Positions 17,639 to 26,211 are shown, counted from the first letter of the stretch. The stretch: 43,168 nt of DNA from Lachnospiraceae bacterium (GCA_900770535.1 CAAHDV010000191.1:1-43168), one strand, 5' to 3'. Translations and numbers: made by a program. Notes: generated by a model from the sequence alone, not told the origin.

Positions 17639-17669
17639 AAAGAACGAACTGGCAACGGATGGAGGCACA

Positions 17670-18458
17670 ATGGCTAGAGAAGATTTGTTATTAGAGGTCA
17701 ACGGAATAACGAAAAGATTTGGCGGTATTGTTGCGGTAGAGAACGTCAGCTTCAAGGTTCATGAGGGCGAGGTCATCAGTATCATTGGACCAAACGGAGC
17801 AGGTAAGACTACAGTATTCAACATGCTGACCGGTGTTTATAAGGTTGATGAGGGGACGATCAGGTTCAAGGGTGAAGAAATCCAGAGCATGAACCCCAGA
17901 GATATTGTAAAAAAGGGTATTTCCAGAACATTCCAGAACATCCGGCTTTTCTCGGATATGCGGGTCATTGAGAACGTGCTTGTGGGCGCGCATATCAAAA
18001 CAAAGTACGATTTCTTTTCTTCTATTTTCAGAACAAAGAAATTTAAGGACGAGGAAGATGAAATCACCTACAATGCGCTGAAGGTTCTGCAGGAAGTAGG
18101 GCTCTATGACAGAAGAGATGATTACGCTTCCAACCTGCCTTATGGTGACCAGCGAAAGCTGGAGATCGCGCGCGCGATTGCTACCGGCGCAAAGCTGATT
18201 CTGCTGGATGAGCCGGCAGCCGGAATGAATCCACAGGAATCCCATGAGCTGATGGAATTTATCCGGCTCCTTAAAAAACAGGGCTATACCGTTTTGATGA
18301 TCGAGCACGATATGAGCGTGGTTATGAATATTTCAGACCGCATCTACGTAATCGACCATGGCAAACCGATCGCGGAAGGACTTCCGGAAGAGATCGCAAA
18401 GAATCAGAAGGTTATCGACGTATATCTGGGAGGTTCGAATAATGCTGCTAAAGATTGA
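17670..18458 (+). CDS. livG: Branched-chain amino acid-type ABC transporter ATPase LivG
   Basis: The 262-residue ATPase has Walker A GPNGAGKTT (about 40-48), the LivG-type insertion GISRTFQNIRLFSDMRVIENVLVGAH, and LPYGDQRKLEIARA as its divergent signature motif, common in LivG. Walker B LILLDEPAAGMNP and the H-loop MIEHDMSVV follow. It energises import with LivF. Its last 17 bases overlap the start of livF, so the two are coupled. Confidence 0.94.
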   Translation: MAREDLLLEVNGITKRFGGIVAVENVSFKVHEGEVISIIGPNGAGKTTVFNMLTGVYKVDEGTIRFKGEEIQSMNPRDIVKKGISRTFQNIRLFSDMRVIENVLVGAHIKTKYDFFSSIFRTKKFKDEEDEITYNALKVLQEVGLYDRRDDYASNLPYGDQRKLEIARAIATGAKLILLDEPAAGMNPQESHELMEFIRLLKKQGYTVLMIEHDMSVVMNISDRIYVIDHGKPIAEGLPEEIAKNQKVIDVYLGGSNNAAKD

Positions 18459-19152
18459 GGATCTGCATACTAATTACGGCGCGATCCATGCCCTGAAGGG
18501 AATCAGCCTGGAAGTAAATGAGGGCGAGATCGTCTGCCTCATCGGCAGTAACGGCGCCGGAAAAACAACGCTTGTGAATTCTATCGTTGGCATTGTGAAA
18601 TCGAGCAGCGGTAAGATCACATTTGACGGAAAAGATATCACGCATGTACCTGCGCATGCAATGACAAAAGCAGGAATCGGCATTTCTCCTGAGGGACGTG
18701 AGGTGTTCCCGGAGCTTACCGTAGAAGAAAACCTGCGTATTGGCGCGTTCATCGTAAAAGACCAGAATCAGATTAAGGAATCTTACGAGAGGGTTTACGC
18801 ATTATTCCCGCGTCTGAAAGAGCGTATCACGCAGTTGGCTGGTACCTTATCCGGCGGCGAGCAGCAGATGCTGGCCGTAGGAAGGGCACTGATGTCAAAC
18901 CCGAAGATGATCCTGCTTGACGAGCCGTCCCTGGGACTTGCTCCGAACTTTGTAGAGATGATCTTCGGCATGATCGAAAAGATCAACAAACAGGGGGTTA
19001 CGGTTCTTCTGATTGAGCAGAACGCGAATATGGCGCTTCAGGTTTCCCAGAGAGCCTATGTACTGGAGAATGGTCTCGTAAGTATGTCTGGCAAGGCCAG
19101 CGACATTGCAAATGATCCGATGGTAAAGAAAGCTTATCTCGGTATGGCATAA
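18442..19152 (+). CDS. livF: Branched-chain amino acid-type ABC transporter ATPase LivF
   Basis: The 236-residue ATPase has Walker A GSNGAGKTT, signature LSGGEQQMLAVGRAL, Walker B MILLDEPSLGLAP and H-loop LIEQNANMA; Gln in place of His in the H-loop region is usual for LivF. The frame is open from 18358 inside livG. The ATG at 18442 was chosen because it follows GGGAGG and matches the family N-terminus (MLLKIEDLHTNYG). Confidence 0.94.
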   Translation: MLLKIEDLHTNYGAIHALKGISLEVNEGEIVCLIGSNGAGKTTLVNSIVGIVKSSSGKITFDGKDITHVPAHAMTKAGIGISPEGREVFPELTVEENLRIGAFIVKDQNQIKESYERVYALFPRLKERITQLAGTLSGGEQQMLAVGRALMSNPKMILLDEPSLGLAPNFVEMIFGMIEKINKQGVTVLLIEQNANMALQVSQRAYVLENGLVSMSGKASDIANDPMVKKAYLGMA

Positions 19153-19179
19153 GGCAAAAACTATGAAAGGATGTATGTT

Positions 19180-20169
19180 ATGAAAAAGATTATCAACAAT
19201 CCGACTGATGTAGTAAGTGAGGCACTGATGGGCATGCAGGCAGCTTATCCGGATAAGCTGGTTTACACACCAAAGATGGAGGTCATCAGCAGAAAAGAGA
19301 AAAAGACCGATAAGGTTGCAGTCATCTCCGGCGGTGGCGCAGGCCATGAGCCGCTGCACGCAGGCTTTGTAGGAAAGGGCATGCTGGATGCTGCTATTTC
19401 CGGAAACGTATTCTCTTCCCCGAGCCCGGACCGTATCGGAAGTGCTATTGAGCAGGTTTCCTGCGGCAAAGGCGTACTGATGGTAATCAAGAACTATTCC
19501 GGTGATATCATGAACTTTGGCCTTTCCGCAGACCTCGCAGAGATGGATGACATCGAGGTTGCGCAGGTTATCGTAAAAGATGATGTTGCTGTTCCGGACA
19601 GAGAAGAAGGAACCGGCAGAAGAGGAATCGCGGGAACTGTTTTTGTACATAAGATCGCAGGCGCAAAGGCAGAGCAGGGGGCAAGCCTGGCTGAGGTAAA
19701 AGAGGCAGCAGAGAAGGCAATACGCAATATCCGCACTATGGGTGTTGCCATGACACCGTGCATCCTTCCGGCAGTCGGCAAACCTGGCTTCCAGATCGCG
19801 GATGATGAGATTGAAATCGGCATGGGAATCCATGGCGAAAAGGGTATTGAGACCACCAAGATCAAAACAGCAAAGGAAATTGCCGAGATTCTGGTAGGAC
19901 GTATTCTGGATGATTATGATTATTCGAACAGCGAAGTCGCAGTTTTAGTAAACGGACTTGGCGGAACTCCGCTGATGGAGCTTTACATCCTGAACATGGA
20001 AGTTCAGAAGATTCTGGAAGAGAAGGGCATTAAGGCATACCGTACTTTTGTAGGCAACTACTGCACCTCCATTGATATGACCGGTGCATCGGTTACCCTG
20101 ATGAAACTGGATGATGAACTGAAGGAACTGCTGGATGCTCCGTGTGACACCCCGGCACTGAAAATCTGA
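19180..20169 (+). CDS. dhaK: Dihydroxyacetone kinase substrate-binding subunit DhaK
   Basis: DhaK binds short ketoses such as dihydroxyacetone as a hemiaminal on a histidine, and DhaL phosphorylates them. The 329-residue protein keeps the E. coli active-site residues at the same numbers: His56 in GGGAGHEPLH, Asp109 in YSGDIMNF and His218 in GMGIHGEKG. A catalytic or carbonyl-sensing role is therefore credible. The ATG at 19180 has AAAGGA eight bases upstream; an ATG at 19171 is too close to that site. The gene follows livF by 27 bases, an uncommon pairing with a Liv-type importer. No DhaM phosphotransferase gene is near, so the phosphate donor path is open. Confidence 0.93.
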   Translation: MKKIINNPTDVVSEALMGMQAAYPDKLVYTPKMEVISRKEKKTDKVAVISGGGAGHEPLHAGFVGKGMLDAAISGNVFSSPSPDRIGSAIEQVSCGKGVLMVIKNYSGDIMNFGLSADLAEMDDIEVAQVIVKDDVAVPDREEGTGRRGIAGTVFVHKIAGAKAEQGASLAEVKEAAEKAIRNIRTMGVAMTPCILPAVGKPGFQIADDEIEIGMGIHGEKGIETTKIKTAKEIAEILVGRILDDYDYSNSEVAVLVNGLGGTPLMELYILNMEVQKILEEKGIKAYRTFVGNYCTSIDMTGASVTLMKLDDELKELLDAPCDTPALKI

Positions 20170-20184
20170 GGGAGGGAATAAGAG

Positions 20185-20835
20185 ATGAGCTTTACTTTAA
20201 CCGCAAAGGATTACGCAGAATACATCAAACTGGCATACGACCTGATTCATTCCAAAGGTGATTATATCACCGAGCTGGACAGCATTACCGGTGACGGAGA
20301 CCACTGGACCAACATCAACATGGGATTTGAGAATCTGGTAAAGAACATCGACCGTCTGGAGGTTATGGGACTTTCCGATGAGTTCAAGGAAATCGGCAAG
20401 ATCATGATGTCTGTCATCGGCGGTTCCTCCGGCGTACTGTACGGCAGCGCTTACATTGCAGCCGCAAAGGTATTAAAGGAGAAAGATGTTCTTCATGACG
20501 CTGACCTGTGCGCGGTCCTGAAAGCAATGCTGGATGCCATTGTTGCAAGAGGACAGGCAAAGGAAGGCTATAAGACCATGATCGATTCCCTGGCACCGGC
20601 CGTTAAGAAATACGAGGAGTGCCTGGCAAACGGAACCCCGACTGCAGAGTTATGTGAGCTGGTAAAGAAGGCAGCAGAGGACGGCGCCGAGAATACCAAG
20701 AACATGGAAGCAATCCGGGGCCGCGCGAGCTATCAGGCAAACCGCGGACTGGGCCATCTGGATCCGGGCGCAGTTACCATGTCCTACCAGATCGCTACTC
20801 TGATGGATTACGCAGCAGGAAAGATCACTGAATAA
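20185..20835 (+). CDS. dhaL: Dihydroxyacetone kinase ADP/ATP-binding subunit DhaL
   Basis: The 216-residue all-helical subunit carries the nucleotide-metal loop with Asp32, Asp37 and Asp39 (TGDGDH), the GGSSGVLYGSAY helix start and the C-terminal GHLDPGA motif, all as in DhaL. In PTS-type kinases DhaL holds ADP permanently and is recharged by DhaM. In E. coli DhaL-ADP also activates the regulator DhaR while DhaK opposes it. With a DhaR-like regulator in the same operon and no DhaM, this pair might sense as well as phosphorylate. It follows dhaK by 15 bases with a GGAGGG site. Confidence 0.92.
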   Translation: MSFTLTAKDYAEYIKLAYDLIHSKGDYITELDSITGDGDHWTNINMGFENLVKNIDRLEVMGLSDEFKEIGKIMMSVIGGSSGVLYGSAYIAAAKVLKEKDVLHDADLCAVLKAMLDAIVARGQAKEGYKTMIDSLAPAVKKYEECLANGTPTAELCELVKKAAEDGAENTKNMEAIRGRASYQANRGLGHLDPGAVTMSYQIATLMDYAAGKITE

Positions 20836-20859
20836 TAAAAGTAAGGAGTCGCAGTATAT

Positions 20860-22878
20860 ATGAGCGAGAATAGAAGGCAGCTTCTGAAAGATGCCATGGA
20901 CAATAAAGAGACATACCGGATCCCAATGGGATTCTGGCATCACTTTGTACTTGGAAAGGACCAGTTCCAGGGACTGGAGCGTCCGGAGCTTCTGGACAAG
21001 ATCGTAGAAGGCCACAAACGCTATTTTGAGACCATCGAGCCGGATATGATGAAGCTTATGAACGAGGGCTTCATGGGATATCCGCCAGTTATGAACAACA
21101 ACCTGGAGACCGCGGAAGATCTTCTTGCCATCAAGAGCATCGGCCCGGATCATCCGTGGATTACGGAGCAGGTAAAGCATGTGCGCCGTCTGGTAGACCT
21201 GTTTGGCGATAAGGTCATGACATTCTACAATGTATTCGCGCCGCTGCAGGTTATTCGTATCCGTCTGGATTTTTATGACCTGAAATATGACCGCTTTGTA
21301 TATCTTGCAGAGCATTTCCCGGAGGAGCTTCACAAAGCCGGAATGGAGATTCAGAAGGATCTGGAGATCCTGGTGACAAAGCTTCTGACCGAGACAAAGC
21401 TGGACGGTATTTACTACTGCGTACAGAATGTACAGAGCAGTATGTATGACCGTGAAACCTATGACCGTCTGATCCGCCCGACCGAGATTGGCGTGCTGGA
21501 GACCGCAAATAAGCTGAGTGATTACAATATTCTCCATATCTGCGGATACGCGCACCACAAAAACAATTTAAGCTGGTATCAGGATTACAAGGCAAAGGCT
21601 TATAACTGGGCAACCTTTACAGAGGGCGTTACCATTGAGGAAGGTCGCAAGCTGTTCTCGGGTAAGTGTGTACTGGGCGGCTTTGACAACAACCCGGAGA
21701 CCCTGATCGACAGTGGAAGCGAAGAGGAAGTCTGCAAATTTGTAGACCAGCTCATTAAGGAAAACGGACACCGCGGCTACATCATGGGCGCTGACTGTTC
21801 CATTCCGAACAACATCAATGACGGAAGAATCCACTGGATTTCCAGACGGGTGAAAGAAAAGGAGAATTGTATGAAAGACGATAGAAAAGCGGTAATTGAC
21901 GCATTTTTAAATAACGAGACCGAGGAGAGAGTACCGGTTGCCTTCTGGCATCATTTCGTATCCTTCCATAACCATTACAGCGGAGCTGATCCGGAAATCT
22001 ACAACACCGTAGTGGCTGAGCAGAAAAAGTACATCGATGAAGTAAAACCAGATTTCTTAAAGATCATGTCGGATGGTTTCTTTGGTCATCCGTCTGTATG
22101 CCGCAAGACCATCACTTCCGTTGAGGATCTGGACAAGGTAGAGTCCGTTGGCCCGGATCATCCGTGGATCACCAAGCAGGTTGAGTATGTGAAAGAAATC
22201 TGTGAGCATGCCGGTGATGATGTATACAAATACTACAACATCTTCTCTCCGCTCCAGTACATTAGACTTCGTTTCGAGGAGTACGATGAGGACTTCAAGA
22301 AATTCGTAAGACTGTTCCACGAGAGCCCGGAGGTTATGGAGAAGGCCGCAAGATGCATCGCGGAGGATACCAAGATTCTGGTTAAGAAGCTGTTTGAGGA
22401 GACTTCCATCGACGGCATTTACTACAGCGTACAGTGTGTACAGGATAAGATGCTGACCCATGCGGGCCACAAGAAACTGGTAGAGCCGCTGGATCTGGAT
22501 GTATTAAACTATATCAACGAGTTTTCTACTAAGACTATTCTCCATATCTGCGGATACGGAAAATATACCAACAATTTAAGCTGGTATAAGGATTACCCGG
22601 TAGCAGCTTACAACTGGGCTGTATATTCTGAGGGCATTACCCTTGGCGAAGGCAAGAAGATTCTGGGCGACAAGCCGGTAATTGGTGGCTTCGACAATGC
22701 AGAGGGAAGCATCCTCTATACCGGAACCGAGGAAGAGTTAAGAGCTGAGATTAAGAAGATCCTCGATGAGGCAGGTACAAAGGGCGTAGCAATCGGTGCT
22801 GACTGCACCATTTCTTCTGATATTGCTCCGGAGAGATTAGAGCTGATCCGCAAGATCGCGGCTGAGTATACAAAATAA
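20860..22878 (+). CDS. Tandem MtaA/UroD-fold zinc methyltransferase-like protein (two fused domains)
   Basis: Two homologous domains of about 336 residues each (1-337 and 338-672) are joined in frame. Shared blocks include FWHHFV, GPDHPWIT, LHICGY, NNLSWY, YNWA and GADC. Each half has the H-x-C...C zinc-ligand pattern of MtaA/MtbA-type methylcobamide:thiol methyltransferases (His226, Cys228, Cys313 and His562, Cys564, Cys649). The arginine-rich N-terminal loop that uroporphyrinogen decarboxylase needs is replaced by FWHHF, so haem synthesis is unlikely. At the junction, ATG 21871 is preceded by AAAAGGAG six bases upstream, the relic of a separate gene start or an internal translation start. 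No corrinoid protein is encoded nearby. Confidence 0.8.
   Translation: MSENRRQLLKDAMDNKETYRIPMGFWHHFVLGKDQFQGLERPELLDKIVEGHKRYFETIEPDMMKLMNEGFMGYPPVMNNNLETAEDLLAIKSIGPDHPWITEQVKHVRRLVDLFGDKVMTFYNVFAPLQVIRIRLDFYDLKYDRFVYLAEHFPEELHKAGMEIQKDLEILVTKLLTETKLDGIYYCVQNVQSSMYDRETYDRLIRPTEIGVLETANKLSDYNILHICGYAHHKNNLSWYQDYKAKAYNWATFTEGVTIEEGRKLFSGKCVLGGFDNNPETLIDSGSEEEVCKFVDQLIKENGHRGYIMGADCSIPNNINDGRIHWISRRVKEKENCMKDDRKAVIDAFLNNETEERVPVAFWHHFVSFHNHYSGADPEIYNTVVAEQKKYIDEVKPDFLKIMSDGFFGHPSVCRKTITSVEDLDKVESVGPDHPWITKQVEYVKEICEHAGDDVYKYYNIFSPLQYIRLRFEEYDEDFKKFVRLFHESPEVMEKAARCIAEDTKILVKKLFEETSIDGIYYSVQCVQDKMLTHAGHKKLVEPLDLDVLNYINEFSTKTILHICGYGKYTNNLSWYKDYPVAAYNWAVYSEGITLGEGKKILGDKPVIGGFDNAEGSILYTGTEEELRAEIKKILDEAGTKGVAIGADCTISSDIAPERLELIRKIAAEYTK
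21857..21873 (+). promoter_or_regulatory. Ribosome binding site and ATG inside the fused methyltransferase gene
   Basis: AAAAGGAG, six bases and ATG occur in frame exactly at the domain boundary. Ribosomes could make the second domain alone as well as the fusion. Confidence 0.6.
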
Positions 22879-22896
22879 CAGGATGAGGTCCTTGGG

Positions 22897-22935
22897 AAGG
22901 TCCGGAAAAGCCGTGCAGGTGCTTTTCCGGACCTT
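22897..22935 (+). other. Strong hairpin between the methyltransferase and regulator genes
   Basis: AAGGTCCGGAAAAGC (22897-22911) pairs perfectly with GCTTTTCCGGACCTT (22921-22935) around nine bases; the next bases are TCTG. It may terminate weakly or separate expression of the regulator from the operon. Confidence 0.65.
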
Positions 22936-22957
22936 TCTGCATGATGTGGGGTGTGTT

Positions 22958-24583
22958 ATGAAGTATAAGGGTGAGTTAAAGACAGAATTTGATGATTTCG
23001 CGCGGGCTATCTCAGATGTCCTGGAAACCGATGTTATTATCACGGATGCAGACATGAATGTGATCGGCAGTGCGTTCCAGTATTTTTCCCTGTATCAGGA
23101 TATTAAAATCGGCTCGCTGATGGCGGAAGTATTTTATGATAATCAGGACGTCCTGCTGGAGCATAAGCGGGACAAGGAAAGCTGCAGGCAGTGTCCGGAA
23201 TATCTTGTCTGTAAGATGGAATCCTTTGTGGGTGTGCCGATCCGCCTGGACCACCGGACCATAGGTGTGATTGCCCTGATTTTACCAAAGGACAGAGGAA
23301 AAGCCTTGTTTAAAAAAATCAATTCTACGGTCACATTTATGCACAGCATGGCCGATTTGATTGCTTCCAAGATTACAGACAGCCAGTATTCACGGATTAT
23401 AGAAGAAAAAAATGATGAATTAAAAGGAATCCTAGATGCCAATGATACGGCGCTGGTTTACACCGATTTTTATGGAAATATCCTGTTTGCCAACGAGTCC
23501 TTCCGAAAGCTGTTCTGGATCACGGAGCCGCTTCTCGGAAAACGAATCCAGGAATTGTTTCCTTATGAGGCCATTCAGGAGACGTTTCGCACTCAGCAGC
23601 GGAAGAACAGAATGATGAAAGCCGCCATTGAGCGGAATCATTTTTACGGCATCATCAACATCAAGCCAATCTATGAGCATGAACACGGTGCTTCTATGCT
23701 GTTTACCTTCCGCAAATACAGCGAGATCCGGAAGGAATCCGTACAGTTTACGAACGGGAGCTACATTACCTTTGATTTTCTGGAGGATATCTGCGATATG
23801 GAGCTGTTAAAACGGGCCAGAACTTATGCACGGGAGAACCGCAATATCATTCTGGTGAATACCGATGATGCGGAGATCAATGAGCTGGTGGCGAAGGCGA
23901 TCCACAATGAATCCAGCCGGAAGCTGAAGGATATTCTGATCATGCACAGCTCCAGCATTTATCAGGATTATCTGTGTGAATATCTGTTTGGCGAGGACGG
24001 GCTGCTGAAAAATATCCATGACGGGACCATCATCATCAATTACCCGGAGCGGATGCAGATCTACTACCAGGAGCGTCTGGCAGAGGTGATCGAGAATCGG
24101 AAAAAACAGAGAGACCTGGAGCCGGTACGGATCATTTTCTGCACGGATCAGAATCTGGAGGAGCGGTGTCAGGCCGGACTGTTCAGCCAGAGGCTGTATG
24201 ACATCATGCAGGGGCAGAGCCTGCGTCCGGTCCATACGGTTCACACAGACCGGGAACTTTTTCTGCGCTATACGGAAAATATGCTGGATTACTATTGCAG
24301 CATTTACAAAAAGAGCAGGACGGCAGCAGCCATAGCGCCTGCGGATTATGAGCGGCTGATGAGGATGGAAATTAACGAACTGAATATCCAGCTGGAAATG
24401 GCGGTGCTGCATGATGGATATGTGCATGCAGCAACAGAACTTCCGGACATTTCCTCCAGGGCGTACGAGCTGAAACAAATACGGGAGCTGCTGGATGCAG
24501 GAAAGACCCAGAAGGAAATCTGCAGCAGGCTCTCTATTTCCCGCAGTACCTTGAACCGCAGAATTGCGGAATTGAGAAAATAA
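22958..24583 (+). CDS. DhaR/PrpR-like transcriptional regulator with a degenerate AAA+ domain
   Basis: The 541-residue protein has the layout of a sigma54 enhancer-binding protein. A GAF-like sensor spans about 5-140 and includes Cys76, Cys79 and Cys85. A PAS domain (150-255), an AAA+-like region (268-425) and a C-terminal helix-turn-helix (505-540) follow. The AAA+ region keeps family landmarks such as ELVAKAIHNESSRK, EYLFGEDGLL and VRIIFCTDQNLEERCQAGLFS. The Walker A glycines and lysine are gone (NTDDAEINE), the GAFTGA loop is deleted and Walker B reads GTIIINYP. It should not hydrolyse ATP or remodel sigma54. E. coli DhaR, also of this family, acts at a sigma70 promoter and is controlled by DhaK and DhaL. 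The ATG at 22958 was preferred because the open frame upstream runs through a hairpin. Confidence 0.85.
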   Translation: MKYKGELKTEFDDFARAISDVLETDVIITDADMNVIGSAFQYFSLYQDIKIGSLMAEVFYDNQDVLLEHKRDKESCRQCPEYLVCKMESFVGVPIRLDHRTIGVIALILPKDRGKALFKKINSTVTFMHSMADLIASKITDSQYSRIIEEKNDELKGILDANDTALVYTDFYGNILFANESFRKLFWITEPLLGKRIQELFPYEAIQETFRTQQRKNRMMKAAIERNHFYGIINIKPIYEHEHGASMLFTFRKYSEIRKESVQFTNGSYITFDFLEDICDMELLKRARTYARENRNIILVNTDDAEINELVAKAIHNESSRKLKDILIMHSSSIYQDYLCEYLFGEDGLLKNIHDGTIIINYPERMQIYYQERLAEVIENRKKQRDLEPVRIIFCTDQNLEERCQAGLFSQRLYDIMQGQSLRPVHTVHTDRELFLRYTENMLDYYCSIYKKSRTAAAIAPADYERLMRMEINELNIQLEMAVLHDGYVHAATELPDISSRAYELKQIRELLDAGKTQKEICSRLSISRSTLNRRIAELRK

Positions 24584-24601
24584 GGTTACTGTACACGGGT
24601 A

Positions 24602-24625
24602 GGTATTTTCTGAACTGAAAATGCC
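24602..24625. other. Short hairpin after the regulator gene
   Basis: GGTATTTTC and GAAAATGCC pair (one G-T) around six bases. No T-run follows. It is a weak candidate for the end of the operon. Confidence 0.35.
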
Positions 24626-24647
24626 GTATGATACAATGGTGGCAGCA

Positions 24648-24713
24648 GATTTTGCCGATTTGGAATGCGAAGCATCGGCAAAATCCGTTGCTGTTTGCGC
24701 AACGCGTGAACAG
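24648..24713. repeat. Dispersed 66-bp hairpin repeat, copy 2
   Basis: Identical to bases 1-66. Here the second inverted repeat is perfect: GTTGCTGTT (24686-24694) with AACAGCAAC (24709-24717). It lies between the regulator gene and the riboswitch promoter. Confidence 0.85.
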
Positions 24714-24734
24714 CAACAAAATAAGGCTTTTTCA

Positions 24735-24763
24735 TTGCCTTTTCTCTGAGGGAATGGTATGAT
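24735..24763 (+). promoter_or_regulatory. Promoter of the cobalamin-riboswitch operon
   Basis: TTGCCT (24735-24740), a 17-base spacer and TATGAT (24758-24763) with an extended TGG before it lie 20-30 bases upstream of the riboswitch. Confidence 0.55.
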
Positions 24764-24785
24764 GGATGCATATCGAAAATAGGGC

Positions 24786-24980
24786 AATCGGTGCCGGGGA
24801 CCGCAAAATGCGGACTCAGGGTAAAAGGGAAGCAGGTGGAAGACCTGCGCGATCTCGTCACTGTAAGCAAGGAGCATTGGATTATGCGCATGCCGGAGGG
24901 GCATGGCAGCCACTGGTTTTTGGAGACCGGGAAGGCAATCTTATGTGTGTTGAGCTGCGAGCCAGGAAACCTGCCGGTTG
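24786..24980 (+). ncRNA. Cobalamin (B12) riboswitch
   Basis: The conserved blocks appear in order: GGTGCC near 24790, AAAAGGGAAGCAGGTG with its core up to CACTGTAAGC, GCCACTG near 24909, and the B12 box GAGCCAGGAAACCTGCC (24959-24975). Adenosyl- or methylcobalamin binding would repress the downstream genes. About 170 bases separate the aptamer from the cbiK-type start and would hold the expression platform; I did not identify a clear terminator there. Confidence 0.93.
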
Positions 24981-25149
24981 TTGGTACAGGAGCATTCCAG
25001 ACCACGAGGACTTGGTCGTGCCGTATGATCTTTGAAAGCGTTTCGTAAGGTTGTTCAGAGCCATTGTTCGTGGTATGTCCCAGTATTCCAAAATCGATAG
25101 TGTCAGTACGAGTGGTGTTACACCATACCATTTTAGAGGAGGACGTATC

Positions 25150-26178
25150 ATGAAGAAAAAAACACTGACAGCGTTATTTGCAGTGACCGCGCTTTCTGCT
25201 GCGATGATGGCAGGCTGTGCGGGAAAGGCAGAGAAAGCAGAGGTAACCACAGCAGAGGAGACTACCACTGAGGCAGCAGAGGAAACTACTGAGGCAGAGA
25301 CGGAAGCGACCGAGGCTGAGGAGGAAGACGAAGAAAATTACGATACTGGAGACGCATCTATGGACAACACAAGAAATCAGGATGAGATCGGGGATCAGGA
25401 GCTTTTAGTAGTGAGCTTCGGAACCAGCTACAATGACAGTCGCCGCCTTACCATCGGCGCTATCGAGAACGCAATGGAAGAGGCATTCCCGGATTACTCT
25501 GTAAGACGAGGATTTACCAGTCAGATCATCATTGATCATGTAAAATCCAGAGATGGCGTAACAATCGATAATGTAGACGAGGCATTAAAGCGTGCTGTAG
25601 ATAACAAAGTGAAGACCCTGGTTATCCAGCCGACTCATCTGATGAATGGTCTGGAGTACACCGATCTGGCAGACGAGGTAGCACAGTATTCAGACGCATT
25701 TGACAAAGTAGCCATCGGTCAGCCGCTGTTAACCAGCGATGACGATTTTAAGGCAGTGATCAAGGCCATTACCGAGGCAACCGCAGAGTACGATGACGGC
25801 GAGACCGCAATCTGCTTCATGGGCCATGGCACCGAGGCAGATTCCAACGCTGTTTACGCAAAGATGCAGGATATGCTGGCTTCTGAGGGTTACGAGCACT
25901 ACTATGTAGGTACCGTAGAGGCAGAGCCGAGCCTGGAAGATGTGATCGCGAAGGTAAAAGAGGGTGAGTACAAGAAGGTTGTTCTTGAGCCGCTTATGAT
26001 CGTTGCAGGTGACCATGCAAACAACGATATGGCAGGCGATGAGGATGGCTCCTGGAAGACCGAGTTTGAGAAGGCTGGTTACGATGTAACCTGTCTGGTA
26101 CGCGGCTTAGGCGAGTTAGAGCCGATCCAGCAGCTGTTTGTTGAGCATGCGCAGGCAGCCATCGACAGCCTGAAGTAA
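25150..26178 (+). CDS. cbiK: Lipoprotein-anchored sirohydrochlorin cobaltochelatase CbiK-like protein
   Basis: CbiK normally inserts cobalt into sirohydrochlorin in the cytoplasm. This 342-residue copy begins with a lipoprotein signal peptide (Cys23 in MAGC) and a Thr/Glu-rich acidic tether to about residue 80, so it should sit outside the membrane. The chelatase domain starts at LLVVSFGTSYNDSRRLT and keeps the metal-site histidines His163 (QPTHL) and His226 (MGHG), with His289 in GDHANND. Secreted CbiK proteins of Desulfovibrio bind haem or act in cobalt/tetrapyrrole handling. The B12 riboswitch upstream and the transporter downstream support corrinoid, tetrapyrrole or cobalt scavenging here. 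The ATG at 25150 has GAGGAGG; longer in-frame starts lie in the leader RNA. Confidence 0.88.
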   Translation: MKKKTLTALFAVTALSAAMMAGCAGKAEKAEVTTAEETTTEAAEETTEAETEATEAEEEDEENYDTGDASMDNTRNQDEIGDQELLVVSFGTSYNDSRRLTIGAIENAMEEAFPDYSVRRGFTSQIIIDHVKSRDGVTIDNVDEALKRAVDNKVKTLVIQPTHLMNGLEYTDLADEVAQYSDAFDKVAIGQPLLTSDDDFKAVIKAITEATAEYDDGETAICFMGHGTEADSNAVYAKMQDMLASEGYEHYYVGTVEAEPSLEDVIAKVKEGEYKKVVLEPLMIVAGDHANNDMAGDEDGSWKTEFEKAGYDVTCLVRGLGELEPIQQLFVEHAQAAIDSLK

Positions 26179-26211
26179 TCAGAGTCATTAGAAAAACAGG
26201 ATAATAAGAAT

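Noticed and set aside
20860..22878. Uroporphyrinogen decarboxylase (HemE) for haem synthesis
   Set aside because: The essential N-terminal arginine/glycine loop is absent and the zinc-ligand pattern of MtaA-type methyltransferases is present in both halves.
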